A stretch of 64,000 nt of DNA from Amycolatopsis sp. NBC_01488 (GCF_036227105.1 NZ_CP109434.1:6544501-6608500); one strand, 5' to 3'. Counted from the stretch's first letter, positions 39,652 through 48,259 are shown. The notes: a model not told the origin generated them from the sequence alone. Numbers and translations are program-made.

Positions 39652-40278
39652 TCAGTTCACCCCGCGGGGCCGGAACTGGATGCTGATCCGCGGCCCGACT
39701 GGCTTGGCCGTCTTCGGCACCGAATGCTCCCAAGTCCGCTGGCAGCTCCCACCCATCACGAGCAGATCCCCGTGTCCCAACGGCCGAGCCAGTGTCTTGC
39801 CCCCACCGCCGCGAGGCCGCAGGGCCAGGGTGCGGGCCGCGCCGACCGAGAGGATCGCGATCATCGTGTCCTCGCGGGCTCCGCGGCCGATGCGGTCGCC
39901 GTGCCAGGCCACGCTGTCGCGGCCGTCGCGGTAGTAGCACAGGCCCGCCGTGCGGAACGGCTCGCGCAGCTCTCGCAGGTAGTGCTTGCTCAGCGCCTCC
40001 CGCGCCGCGGCCAGCGCCGGGTGGGGGAGCGGCACGCTCTCGCGGTAGTAGCTGAGCAGCCGCGGCACGGCGACGACGCGGTCGTACATCTTCCGCTTCT
40101 CCGCCTGCCACGGCACGCCCTCGACCAGCGTCGCGAACAGCTCGTCGGCACCCTCGAGCCAGCCCGGCTGGATGTCGACCCACGCGCCCGAGCCGAGGTC
40201 GGTCCGCTCGGGCGCGAGCGGGCGCAGCGAGATGGAGCCCTGGGTGGCGAACAGCGAAGACTGGAGACCCGGGTTCAT
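39652..40278 (-). CDS. AlkB-like 2OG-Fe(II) dioxygenase
   Basis: 208 residues. It is predicted to reverse alkylation damage in DNA or RNA by oxidative demethylation. Iron ligands are His126 and Asp128 in AWHGDRIG and His185 in RTWEHSVPK. The 2-oxoglutarate Arg is in GPRISIQFR, with CYYRDGRD before the active site. ATG 40278 lies seven bases after a TAGACT -10 box and near GGAG. An SOS-type box (40301-40314) covers the region upstream of the -10, so induction by LexA cleavage is likely. Confidence 0.9.
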   Translation of the reverse strand: MNPGLQSSLFATQGSISLRPLAPERTDLGSGAWVDIQPGWLEGADELFATLVEGVPWQAEKRKMYDRVVAVPRLLSYYRESVPLPHPALAAAREALSKHYLRELREPFRTAGLCYYRDGRDSVAWHGDRIGRGAREDTMIAILSVGAARTLALRPRGGGGKTLARPLGHGDLLVMGGSCQRTWEHSVPKTAKPVGPRISIQFRPRGVN

Positions 40279-40300
40279 GGTCTCCAGTCTACACCAAGAT

Positions 40301-40314
40301 CGAACACCTGTTCT
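40301..40314 (-). promoter_or_regulatory. LexA/SOS box CGAACACCTGTTCT
   Basis: Matches the actinobacterial LexA motif CGAAC-N4-GTTC with one mismatch in the last base. It lies 23 bp before the AlkB-like start and 10 bp upstream of the TAGACT -10 box, so LexA binding would block this promoter. It overlaps the stop of the upstream RibD-like gene. Confidence 0.75.
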
Positions 40315-40888
40315 AGTGAATCACGTCGTAGACGAGCTTCTGGATCCCGTTGCCGTAGGACTCGCTGTCGACGAGCTTCAGGGCCTGCTTGTCCTTGTCC
40401 GTCTCGCTGAACAGCCGCTTTCCCGCGCCGAGCAGGACCGGGAACACCAGCAGGTGGTAGCGGTCGACGAGGCCGGCGTCGGCCAGCGCGCGGTTGAGCG
40501 CGGCGCTGCCGTTGACGATGATCGGGCCGCCGTCGGTTTCCTTCAGCGCGGCGACGTCGTCCAGGGAGCGGAGGATCGTGGTCTCGCCCCAGTTCGTCAC
40601 CAGGTCGGACTCCTGCAGCGTCGTCGAGACGACGTACTTCGGCATCGCGTTGTAGCCGGCGAACTCGATCGTCATGCCCGGCCAGACCGGCGCGAACGCC
40701 TGGTAGCTGACCCGGCCCAGCAGCAGTGCCGTGGCTTCTTCCTGCTCGGAGCCCTTGATGGCGTAGGCGGCGGGGTCGAACTCGATGTCCTTGAAGGTCC
40801 AGCCCGAGTTGCGGTAGCCCGCCTCTCCGCCGGGTCCTTCGACGACGCCGTCGAGCGAGACGAACGAAGTGGAGATCAGGGTGCGCAT
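40313..40888 (-). CDS. RibD/dihydrofolate reductase-like protein
   Basis: 191 residues of the RibD C-terminal/DHFR-like fold. MRTLISTSFVSLDGVVEGPGG, ALLLGRVSYQAFAPVWPG, YVVSTTL and GPIIVNGSAALNRALADAGLVDRYHLLVFPVLLGAGKRLF are the family signature. Members bind NADPH, but the substrate varies. ATG 40888 follows AGGAGAAACC; the longer frame to 40921 lacks a ribosome site. It lies upstream of the AlkB-like gene on the same strand, but the SOS box suggests that gene has its own promoter. Confidence 0.88.
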   Translation of the reverse strand: MRTLISTSFVSLDGVVEGPGGEAGYRNSGWTFKDIEFDPAAYAIKGSEQEEATALLLGRVSYQAFAPVWPGMTIEFAGYNAMPKYVVSTTLQESDLVTNWGETTILRSLDDVAALKETDGGPIIVNGSAALNRALADAGLVDRYHLLVFPVLLGAGKRLFSETDKDKQALKLVDSESYGNGIQKLVYDVIH

Positions 40889-41103
40889 GGTTTCTCCTGG
40901 GTCGATCTTGGGTGCGTTCACCAGTGTGTCGAACGGCGTCGGCCGGATTCGACAGCGTCGCGCGGAAAACTTCCGACGCGCTGCGGGGCGGGAAAGTGGG
41001 TCTTGTCCGTGGTCGCCCGGGCTCGTACAGTCACTTCCACGCCGGACAAAGGTCTGAACCTGTGTCCCGCTACCGCCGCCTCGAGTGACACAGGAGGTTG
41101 ACG

Positions 41104-41706
41104 GTGCGCAGACTTCGCGGCGCGGGCGTGCTCGCGGCGGTCGTGACCGGGCTCGTGGTCCTGGCCCCGGACGCGGGCGCCCAGGTCGGCGGCGGGTCCT
41201 GGATCTCGGACTCGCCGAGCTACAAGACGCAGGAAAAAGGGTGTGGCAGCGTTTCCGGCCTCACCTTCAAGCTCACCTGCTCGACGGGCAGCGGTGAGCA
41301 GCGGGCCGAACGCCGCTACGCCACCTACACCGGCGGCACCCACCAGTTCGAGGGCTCCTTCAAGATCACCAGCATGGGCGGCAGCCGGATCAGCCTGAAG
41401 CAGACGTTCCGGGACGGCTCCAGCGCCGGGCCGTTCTTCTTGCTGGCGGTCGAGAAGGGTGGCCGGCTCTACGCGGTGCACGGCGGGGAGACGATCGCCA
41501 CCGGCGCGACCGTGGGCACCAGCGTCCGGGTGAACACGATCAACCAGGTCGGCAGCACGCACAAGGTGTACATCAACGGCTCCCAGAAGGACTCGGTCTC
41601 GAGCCCGAGCGGCAGCTACTACGACAAGTTCGGCAGCTACCGCACCGCGAGCGGCGCCGGACCGATCACGGTGCAGTGGAGTGACATCAAGTTCTGGCAC
41701 CGGTGA
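41104..41706 (+). CDS. Secreted jelly-roll protein, polysaccharide lyase-like
   Basis: 200 residues. The signal peptide (VRRLRGAGVLAAVVTGLVVLAPDAGAQ) precedes a beta-rich domain with EQRAERRYATYTGGTHQFEGSF, RISLKQTF, VRVNTINQVGSTHKVYING and YYDKFGSYRTASGAGPITVQW. These resemble glucuronan/alginate lyase-type jelly rolls. The acid-base residues are not certain, so it could be a carbohydrate-binding protein only. Two Cys (GCGS, KLTCS) may pair. GTG 41104 follows AGGAGG by six bases. Confidence 0.75.
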   Translation: MRRLRGAGVLAAVVTGLVVLAPDAGAQVGGGSWISDSPSYKTQEKGCGSVSGLTFKLTCSTGSGEQRAERRYATYTGGTHQFEGSFKITSMGGSRISLKQTFRDGSSAGPFFLLAVEKGGRLYAVHGGETIATGATVGTSVRVNTINQVGSTHKVYINGSQKDSVSSPSGSYYDKFGSYRTASGAGPITVQWSDIKFWHR

Positions 41707-41726
41707 CGCGCGCGGCGTCCCCGGTG

Positions 41727-42662
41727 TCACGCCGGGGGCGCCGCCCACGTGTCGAGGTCGTCCCAGGCCGCCAGTCGCAGCCCGCTCGTGAACCGGCGGT
41801 GTGCTCCGGTCACCGGGTCGTCGAAGTCGAGGACCTTCGCCAGCAACTGCAGGGGTTTCGTGAAGTCGCCGAGGGGTTTCTCCCGCAGTTCCGGGTAGAA
41901 GTCGTCGCCGAGGATGGGGATGCCGAGGCCGCTCAGGTGCACGCGCAGCTGGTGGGTCCGGCCCGTCGACGGTGCCAGCCGGTACCGGCCCAGGCCGGCG
42001 CGGTGCTCGGTCAGCTCGACGTACGTCTCGGCGTTCGGCTCGCCCGGCACCTCCTGCGCGGCCAGCACCCCGCGTTCCTTGACGATCCGGCTGCGCACGG
42101 TCCGCGGCAGCTCCAGCCCCGGGTCGTACGGCGCGATGGCCTCGTACTCCTTGTGGACCTTCCGGTCGCGGAAGAGCGTCTGGTATTTGCCGCGCAGCTC
42201 CGGCGTGATCACGAACATCACCAGCCCGGCGGTGACGCGGTCGAGGCGGTGCGCGGGGGAGAGGTGTGGGAGGTCGAGGTCCCGGCGCAGCCGCACGAGC
42301 GCCGTCTCGAGGATGTGCTGCCCGCGCGGGATGGTCGCGAGGAAGTGCGGCTTGTCGACGACCAGCAGGTGCTCGTCGCGGTGCACGACGCGGATCGCGA
42401 ACGGCACCGGCACCTCGTCCGGCAGGTCGCGGTGGAACCAGATGAACGAGCCGGGCGCGTACGGCTCGTCGACGGCGAGCGGGCCGCCGGTGCCGTGGAT
42501 GCGCTCCTCGCGCAGCATCTGCTCGATGCGGTCCGGCGCCACCCTCGGCAGCCGGTCGACGAGGTGCGCCAGCAGCGTCGGCCACTCGCCGTCGGGCAGC
42601 TTCAGCCGGGCGGGCTCGAGCCCGTGGCGGGGCGGGATCGGGGGCCGGAGCTTGCGTCTCAT
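41727..42662 (-). CDS. RluA family pseudouridine synthase
   Basis: 311 residues. It converts uridine to pseudouridine in rRNA or tRNA. The catalytic Asp is in SPAHRLDRVTAGLVMF. IVHRDEHLLVVDKPHFLAT-type strands and GRTHQLRVHLSGLGIPILGDDFY are conserved. The N-terminal ~80 residues are S4-like but weakly conserved. ATG 42662 is chosen after GGGGGA. It forms a same-strand pair with the DUF5313 gene upstream, 16 bp apart. Confidence 0.9.
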   Translation of the reverse strand: MRRKLRPPIPPRHGLEPARLKLPDGEWPTLLAHLVDRLPRVAPDRIEQMLREERIHGTGGPLAVDEPYAPGSFIWFHRDLPDEVPVPFAIRVVHRDEHLLVVDKPHFLATIPRGQHILETALVRLRRDLDLPHLSPAHRLDRVTAGLVMFVITPELRGKYQTLFRDRKVHKEYEAIAPYDPGLELPRTVRSRIVKERGVLAAQEVPGEPNAETYVELTEHRAGLGRYRLAPSTGRTHQLRVHLSGLGIPILGDDFYPELREKPLGDFTKPLQLLAKVLDFDDPVTGAHRRFTSGLRLAAWDDLDTWAAPPA

Positions 42663-42678
42663 CGTCCCCCGACTGTAG

Positions 42679-43071
42679 CTAACCCTCGGACGGCGTCCGG
42701 TAGCGCGCGATGTAGCGCGCGGTCGCCTCGGCGTTCTTCGCCTCGGCCGCTTCCGCGCGGAGGCGGCGTCCGGTGTGGTGCGGGAAGCCCTGCCGGCCGA
42801 GCCGGTGCTCGACGCTCTCCTCCATGTACGCGCAGGAGTAGAAGTACGCGACGAGCGCGGCCATGAGGACCAGCGAGAGACGCAGCCAGATCGACCCGGG
42901 GAGCAGCAGCCACACCGCGCAGAGCGGCACGATGCCGACCGAGCGCTGGAGCACGTACCGGGCTCGCCAGTGCTGGGACGTCGCGTCGTACAGGGCCCAG
43001 TCCTTGTAGCGGTCGGGAAGCCGGACGCCGACCGAGTAGGCGAACCAGCGGAGTGCACCAGGTCGTTCCAT
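42679..43071 (-). CDS. DUF5313 family membrane protein
   Basis: 130 residues. RWFAYSVGVRLPDRYKDWALYDATSQHWRARYVLQRS is the family start. Two close hydrophobic segments follow (IVPLCAVWLLLPG and LRLSLVLMAALVAYFYSCAY), then HRLGRQGFP. The tail is charged. Homologues are common in mycobacteria and relatives without a defined role. It is divergent from the MarR gene and its promoter shares the inverted repeats at 43087-43112, so MarR control is possible. Confidence 0.78.
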   Translation of the reverse strand: MERPGALRWFAYSVGVRLPDRYKDWALYDATSQHWRARYVLQRSVGIVPLCAVWLLLPGSIWLRLSLVLMAALVAYFYSCAYMEESVEHRLGRQGFPHHTGRRLRAEAAEAKNAEATARYIARYRTPSEG

Positions 43072-43086
43072 GACATCGAGAGTACC

Positions 43087-43135
43087 CTAATAGTTAGTGT
43101 GCTAATCATTAGTGTCTCGCAGGCCACGTTAGGAT
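43087..43135. promoter_or_regulatory. MarR operator cluster and -10 box
   Basis: CTAAtagTTAG (43087-43097) and CTAATcATTAG (43102-43112) are two inverted repeats spaced 15 bp centre to centre. TAGGAT (43130-43135) is a -10 box ending six bases before the MarR ATG, implying a leaderless transcript. The palindromes cover the -35 position and the divergent DUF5313 promoter. Confidence 0.65.
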
Positions 43136-43141
43136 CGCGCC

Positions 43142-43579
43142 ATGATCGACCTGGGTGAGGACCCGCTGAAGCTGGACCGGCAGGTGTGTTTCGCGCTGTC
43201 GGTGGCTTCGCGCAGCGTGATCGCGATCTACCGGCCGCTGCTCGAGCCGTACGGGCTGACCCATCCGCAGTACCTGGTGATGCTGGCGCTGTGGGAGCGG
43301 TCGCCTCGGTCGGTGAAGGACCTGGGCGCGTCGTTGCGGCACGAGCCGGCGACGCTGTCCCCGCTGCTCAAGCGGCTCGAGGCGCTCGGGTACGTCACGC
43401 GCAGCCGGAGCCGGTCGGACGAGCGTCAGCTGACGGTCGAGCTGACCGAGAAGGGCCGCGCGTTGCGGGCCGAGGCCGAGAAGATCCCGTACAAGGTCGT
43501 CGAGAAGCTGGGGATGGAGGTCTCCGAGCTGGAGGCGCTCCACGGCGTGCTGTCCCGGGTCATCGCCGCGACCGCCTGA
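43142..43579 (+). CDS. MarR family regulator, OhrR-like
   Basis: 145 residues. LDRQVCFALSVASRSVIAIYRPLLEPYGLTHPQYLVMLALWE is the OhrR-type start, with the peroxide-sensing Cys in DRQVCFAL. The winged helix is SVKDLGASLRHEPATLSPLLKRLEALGYVTR, and RSDERQLTVELTEKG forms the wing. It is probably a thiol-switch repressor, though no ohr gene is adjacent. It acts likely on its own promoter, which holds two inverted repeats. Leaderless start at ATG 43142. Confidence 0.9.
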   Translation: MIDLGEDPLKLDRQVCFALSVASRSVIAIYRPLLEPYGLTHPQYLVMLALWERSPRSVKDLGASLRHEPATLSPLLKRLEALGYVTRSRSRSDERQLTVELTEKGRALRAEAEKIPYKVVEKLGMEVSELEALHGVLSRVIAATA

Positions 43580-43614
43580 GGAATGCCCCGGCGCCAAGCA
43601 GGGTTGAGCACGGT

Positions 43615-44496
43615 GTGCTGAAGATCAGGCTGGGCGTCGCGCCGGCGGCGGGGACCGGGCCGGCGGAGTTCGCCGGGCTGGCGCGGCGGCTGGAGGACGC
43701 GGGCGTCGATTCGCTGTGGCTGTCCGAGTTGGTGTACTCGCCCGAGGTCGACCCGATGATCGGGATGACGCACGCGCTGGCGCGGACGTCGAAGCTCAAG
43801 GTCGGCACCGGCGTCGCGATCCTGCCGGGCCGTCACCCGGTGCTGGTGGCGAAGCAGTTGCTCACGTTGGCCGGCCTGGCACCGAAGCGGGTCCTGCCGG
43901 TGTTCGGGCTGCGGCCGGCGCGCGCGGCGGAGCACGACCTGTTCCCGGTGCCGCCGGGCCGCCGGGCGGCGGTGTTCGACGAGTCGCTCGTCCTGCTGCG
44001 GCGGCTGCTGGAGGAGGACAACGTCACCTTTGCCGGTGAGTTCTTCCAGGTGTCCGATGTTTCGCTGGGACCGCGGCCGGCGAAGCGCCTGGACATCTGG
44101 CTGGGCGGATCGGCACCGGCGGCCCTGCGCCGCACGGGCCGGCTGGCGGACGGGTGGCTGGGGAGCTTCCACACGCCGTCCCAGGCGCGGGAGGCCGTTG
44201 CCGCGATCCGGGCAGCTGCGGCCGACGCGGGGCGGGAGATCGAGGAGGACCACTTCGGGCTGAGCCTGGCGGTGGCGGACCGCGGCATCCCGGCCGAGCT
44301 GGCGGCGGTGGCGGCGCGCAGGAGTCCGGGGGTGCGCGTCGAGGACTTGGTGGCGACGAGCTGGCCCGAGGCCCGGCGGCTGGTGGAGGAGTACATCGAG
44401 GCGGGGCTGTCGAAGTTCGTGATCCGGCCCGGGCACGGGGACTTCGAGGACTTCCTGGAGAAGTTCCAGGCCGAGCTGGTGCCGTTGCAGAACTAG
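43615..44496 (+). CDS. F420-dependent LLM class oxidoreductase
   Basis: 293 residues. LKIRLGVAPAAGTGPAEFAGLARRLEDAGVDSLWLSEL and HALARTSKLKVGTGVAILPGRHPVLVAKQLLTLAGLAPKRVLPVFGL match TIM-barrel luciferase-like proteins that use F420. It hydride-transfers to or from an unknown substrate. GTG 43615 is used; it follows MarR by 35 bp, so the two may be co-transcribed. Its stop TAG overlaps the stop of the convergent MFS gene within CTAG. Confidence 0.87.
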   Translation: MLKIRLGVAPAAGTGPAEFAGLARRLEDAGVDSLWLSELVYSPEVDPMIGMTHALARTSKLKVGTGVAILPGRHPVLVAKQLLTLAGLAPKRVLPVFGLRPARAAEHDLFPVPPGRRAAVFDESLVLLRRLLEEDNVTFAGEFFQVSDVSLGPRPAKRLDIWLGGSAPAALRRTGRLADGWLGSFHTPSQAREAVAAIRAAAADAGREIEEDHFGLSLAVADRGIPAELAAVAARRSPGVRVEDLVATSWPEARRLVEEYIEAGLSKFVIRPGHGDFEDFLEKFQAELVPLQN

Positions 44497-46007
44497 AACT
44501 CCAGTTGCTCGGCCTTCCTCGGCATCAGCAGCAGCGCCACCACGGAAACCGCCGCCACGATCAGCAGCCCGACGAACACGTAGTGCGTCGCCTCGGCCAG
44601 CGCCCCGCGCACGAACGTCGCCACCGGTGAGTCCGAATGCCCACCCAGGACCAGGCTCGTCGCGTCCACCGAAGGTGGCAGCTTGCCCGCCACTTCCGGC
44701 GGGGGTGAAGCGAACCGCGATGCCAGCGTCGCGTTGGCGATCGCGCCGAAGACCGCCGCGCCCACCGCGCTGCCCAGGGACCGGCTGAACAGGTTCGTCG
44801 CCGTCACCACGCCGCGGCGGTCCCAGCCCACCACCGACTGGATCGCCACCAGCGTCGGGCTCGACGTCAGGCCCAGGCCCAGGCCCAGGACGAACGCCGC
44901 CAGCGCCGCCGCCCAGATCGACGACGTCGCGTCCAGCATCGCCACCAGGACGCCGCCGCCGACGACGAACACCGTGCCGATCAACGCCGTGTCGCGGAAG
45001 CCGATGCGCAGGTAGATCTTGCCCGCCAGGGACGCCGAGATCGGCCAGCCGACGGTCAGCGCGGCCACCGCGAACCCCGCGACCAGCGCGCCCGCGCCGA
45101 GCACGCCCTGCGCGTACGTCGGCAGGTACGACGTCAGCCCCATCAGGACTGCGCCGACGACCACGGCCAGCAGGTTGCCGCCCACCAGGATCCGGCGGGT
45201 GAACACCCACAGCGGCAGCACCGGCTCGGCCGCGCGCTTCTCCACCAGCACGAACGCCACGAGCAGCGCCGCGCCCGTCACGAAGATCGCGACGCTCGGC
45301 ACCGATCCCCACGCCCACGCGACGCCGCCTTCGAGCAGGCCCAGGATCACCAGCGAGCAGCCGATCGTGAGCAGCGCCGCGCCGGTGTAGTCGACCTTGT
45401 GGGTCTTCCGTTCCACCTTTTCGGCGAAGTTGCGGTGCAGCATCAGCGCGGCGATCGCGCCCAGCGGCAGGTTGATGAAGAAGATCCAGCGCCAGTCGAG
45501 GTACTCCGCGAACACGCCGCCGAGCGTCGGGCCGACCACCGACGCCATGCCCCAGACGCTCGCGACGTAGCCCTGCACGCGGGCGCGTTCCTCGACCGTG
45601 TAGAGGTCGCCGATCACCGTCATCGACATCGGCTGGATCGCGCCCGCGCCGATGCCCTGCACCGCGCGCGCCGCGATCAGCACCGGCATGCTCCACGCGG
45701 CGCCGCACAGCACCGAGCCGACGAGGAAGGCCGCGATCCCGAAGAACATCACCGGACGGCGGCCGAGCACGTCGGCGAACTTGCCGTACAGCGGAACCGT
45801 GACGGCCTGGGTCAGCAGGTAGATCGAGAACAGCCACGGGAACTGCGAAAACCCGCCGAGGTCGCGCACCACCGAGGGGACGGCGGTGGCGATGATCGTG
45901 CTGTCCAGGGCGACCAGGGCGGTGCTCAGCATGACCGCGAGCAGCACCGGGCCGCGCTCCGACCGGAAACCGACCCCCTTCGCGCTGGCGGCGGCGGTGG
46001 TCGTCAT
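44493..46007 (-). CDS. DHA2 family MFS drug exporter (14 helices)
   Basis: About 504 residues with 14 membrane helices. LDSTIIATAVPSVVRDLGGFSQFPW is the first-helix motif D1 of DHA2 carriers, PLYGKFADVLGRRPVMFFG the loop A motif, and GIGAGAIQPMSMTVIGDLY and VVGPTLGGVFAEYLDWRWIFFINLPLG motif C and its follow-up. It exports hydrophobic drugs by proton antiport. ATG 46007 (after GAGGAG, ten bases) is preferred; TTG 46046 and ATG 46034 have weaker sites. No adjacent regulator is obvious. Confidence 0.92.
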   Translation of the reverse strand: MTTTAAASAKGVGFRSERGPVLLAVMLSTALVALDSTIIATAVPSVVRDLGGFSQFPWLFSIYLLTQAVTVPLYGKFADVLGRRPVMFFGIAAFLVGSVLCGAAWSMPVLIAARAVQGIGAGAIQPMSMTVIGDLYTVEERARVQGYVASVWGMASVVGPTLGGVFAEYLDWRWIFFINLPLGAIAALMLHRNFAEKVERKTHKVDYTGAALLTIGCSLVILGLLEGGVAWAWGSVPSVAIFVTGAALLVAFVLVEKRAAEPVLPLWVFTRRILVGGNLLAVVVGAVLMGLTSYLPTYAQGVLGAGALVAGFAVAALTVGWPISASLAGKIYLRIGFRDTALIGTVFVVGGGVLVAMLDATSSIWAAALAAFVLGLGLGLTSSPTLVAIQSVVGWDRRGVVTATNLFSRSLGSAVGAAVFGAIANATLASRFASPPPEVAGKLPPSVDATSLVLGGHSDSPVATFVRGALAEATHYVFVGLLIVAAVSVVALLLMPRKAEQLEF

Positions 46008-46132
46008 CGGGGGGCTGCTCCTCGGGGCGGTCATGACCGGGGTCAACTACTTTGCTGTCCTAAGCATTCCATCCGGGGCCGCCGCACCCCAGCGAATTTC
46101 CGTCACAGTGCTCTTCGCGGAAGATGGGCAGG

Positions 46133-47308
46133 ATGAGTAACTGGATCCGGCCGATCGGGCAGGGGTGGGTGGTCCGCGACGCGGTGCCCGGGCCTGACGT
46201 CGACGAGTTCGCCGAGCCCGAACGCGTCGTCGCGGCGCTGGCCGCGCCGGGAGCCGCGGAGAGCCTGCTGGCCGTGCAGCACCCGGCCCGCACGCCGGCC
46301 GCGCTGGCGCGGGGACTCGGCTTGGCCGAGGCGGTCCCGGTGGCGCGCGCGGTGCTCGAACGCCTCCGCAAGCGGTTCTACCGGCCGGTGCGCGAGATCG
46401 TCGCGCCCTACCGGATCGAGGGGCCGGACGGCGTGGCGCTGGGCCTGCTCTGCCTGGTCGACCCGGCGGCCGTCACCGACGACGGCGCCGCGCGGGTCCG
46501 GCACACCGAGGACGTCTACGCCGACGTCGTGGCCGAGCGTGCCGCGGTGCTGGCCGGCCTCGGCTGCGCGACGAGCGCGGCGATGCTCGTCCCGGCGTCC
46601 GGCGGCGACCTGCTGACCGAGCAGGTCGAACGCGCCTGCGCCGGCCTCGGCCTGCCCGATCTGTCCACTTCGGACGCGGCCGGGCGGCGGCACGAGCTGT
46701 GGGTGGTCCCGGCGGGCCCGCTGCAGAACCGGCTGCTGGCCACGGTCGCCGCCGCCGACCTGCTGGTCGCCGACGGCAACCACCGCGTCGCGGCGGCCAC
46801 GGCGGCCGGCCACGACGCGCTGCTGGCCCTGGTCACGGCGGGCCCGCAGCTGCGGATCGGCGCGATCAACCGGGTACTGACGGGCACCGGCCTCGGCCCG
46901 GAGGACCTGGTGTCGCGCTGGTGCGCGGCGGGGCTGGACGTCCGCTACGACGAGCACGCGGTGCCCGTGACGGGCGAGGCGGTGGTCCGCGCGGGCTCGG
47001 CGGTGCTGCGGATCCCGCTCCCCGCGCTGCCGGGTCCGGCGCCGGTGATCGACCACGAGGTCGTCGAGCGGGTCCTGTTCGCCGACGCGCTCGGGGTCGA
47101 CCCGGACGGGCCGTGCGTGCTGCCGCTGCCCGCGGGCCGCCCGGCACCGGCCGACGCGGACGCCGTGGTCCTGCTGGCACCGGTCCGGTACGCCGACGTC
47201 CTCGCGGTGCACGCGGCCGGGCGCCGGATGCCGCGGAAGGCCACGTACTTCACGCCGAAGCCGCGCAGCGGGCTGGTGCTGGCGGAGCTGCCGCCGGGTC
47301 GTGAGTGA
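46133..47308 (+). CDS. DUF1015 family protein
   Basis: 391 residues. The diagnostic stretches are VADGNHRVAAATAAG (near 215) and MPRKATYFTPKPRSGLVLAEL at the C-terminus, the latter normally MPpKSTyFyPK. The family may relate to phosphoserine metabolism or a kinase partner, but its function is unproved. ATG 46133 is chosen because GGAAG lies nine bases upstream; ATG 46124 is possible. The last codons and the stop lie within the left arm of the 19-bp inverted repeat (47297-47344). Confidence 0.82.
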   Translation: MSNWIRPIGQGWVVRDAVPGPDVDEFAEPERVVAALAAPGAAESLLAVQHPARTPAALARGLGLAEAVPVARAVLERLRKRFYRPVREIVAPYRIEGPDGVALGLLCLVDPAAVTDDGAARVRHTEDVYADVVAERAAVLAGLGCATSAAMLVPASGGDLLTEQVERACAGLGLPDLSTSDAAGRRHELWVVPAGPLQNRLLATVAAADLLVADGNHRVAAATAAGHDALLALVTAGPQLRIGAINRVLTGTGLGPEDLVSRWCAAGLDVRYDEHAVPVTGEAVVRAGSAVLRIPLPALPGPAPVIDHEVVERVLFADALGVDPDGPCVLPLPAGRPAPADADAVVLLAPVRYADVLAVHAAGRRMPRKATYFTPKPRSGLVLAELPPGRE

Positions 47309-47344
47309 GAAACAGTGTTCCAGCCCTGTTTCTCACTCACGACC
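47297..47344. terminator. Perfect 19-bp inverted repeat, bidirectional terminator
   Basis: GGTCGTGAGTGAGAAACAG (47297-47315) is exactly complementary to 47326-47344 around a ten-base loop. It separates two convergent genes and encodes the final Gly-Arg-Glu-stop (or Arg-Glu-stop) of both. The stem is long and mixed in composition and carries a short A/T run (AAACAG/CTGTTT) at its top rather than a U-tract. Confidence 0.75.
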
Positions 47345-48259
47345 GTCCCACCAGTTCAGCACCCGGGTCGCGAACAGCGTCAGCCACTTCGACGGCTCGC
47401 CCGGTGCGACGTCCACGGCGAACCACACCCGGCCGGTGTGCCGCTCGGTCTGGAGCCACGTGCCGTCCGGCTGCCGGGCCGAGCGGATCACCTCGATCGC
47501 CTCCGCCAGCCGCGGGTCGGGCCGGTCCGCGTCGCGGAAGTACGAGGCCGCGTTGAGCACGTCGTAGTGCCAGCGGATCGGGGACGAGAACTCGGCCGTC
47601 CACGGCGCGATCGGCTCGCCCGTCGAAAGCCGCCGGAACAGCCCGCGTTCCAGCAGGTATTCCTCACCGGCGAGGCGGGCCTCGCGGGAAGCGGCCGTGC
47701 CGCCCGTCGCGGTCTCGAACGCGAGCAGGCCCTTGAGCGAGTTCAGCGTCGAGTGGACCGACGAGCGCGTCGCCCCTTCGACCCACTCGCAGTTCCAGCC
47801 GCCGTCCGGCAGCCGGTGGGAGACGAACCAGTGGGCGATGCCCGCGACGTCCGCGCCGAGCCAGACGCCGTTCGCCAGCGTCCACGCGTTGATGCAGCAG
47901 TCGACCTCGCCGCCCCAGTACGGCAGGTTTTCGTACTCCCACCGGCTGTTCTCGGCCAGCTTCGACGCCGTTCCGCGCAGCGCCGAAGCGTCGAGGCCCC
48001 ACTCGCGCAACGTGTTCAGCGTCCACGTCGTCGCCGTCCAGGGCTGGGCTTCGCCGCCCTGGAAACCGGCCGGGAAGAACGCGCCGCCCGCCCACTGGCC
48101 GTCGGGGTCCTGCAGTGCCAGCAAGCGGGCGCCGAAGCCTTCGGTGGCGACGCGCGCCCGCGTGGCCTCCCAAACGGACGGTGGCTCGCCCGCCAGGTCG
48201 CGCTCGACCTGCCAGCGCAGGGCCGGATCGGAGTCGCGCAGCCAGGCGAGCACGTCCAC
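47333..48259 (-). CDS. Prenyltransferase/squalene oxidase-repeat (alpha-toroid) protein
   Basis: 308 residues with several QW-like repeats: LLALQDPDGQWAGGAFF, HWFVSHRLPDGGWNCEW and IRSARQPDGTWLQTER. These build an alpha/alpha toroid as in squalene cyclases and prenyltransferases. The acidic DxDD catalytic motif is absent, so an enzymatic terpene role is doubtful. GTG 48259 shares one base with the DinB stop (TAGTG), so they are coupled. The C-terminus ends inside the inverted repeat. Confidence 0.75.
   Translation of the reverse strand: MDVLAWLRDSDPALRWQVERDLAGEPPSVWEATRARVATEGFGARLLALQDPDGQWAGGAFFPAGFQGGEAQPWTATTWTLNTLREWGLDASALRGTASKLAENSRWEYENLPYWGGEVDCCINAWTLANGVWLGADVAGIAHWFVSHRLPDGGWNCEWVEGATRSSVHSTLNSLKGLLAFETATGGTAASREARLAGEEYLLERGLFRRLSTGEPIAPWTAEFSSPIRWHYDVLNAASYFRDADRPDPRLAEAIEVIRSARQPDGTWLQTERHTGRVWFAVDVAPGEPSKWLTLFATRVLNWWDGRE

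Noticed and set aside
41727..43127. RluA frame extended through the DUF5313 gene
   Set aside because: The extension beyond 42662 has no family similarity, and the DUF5313 gene occupies the region in another frame.
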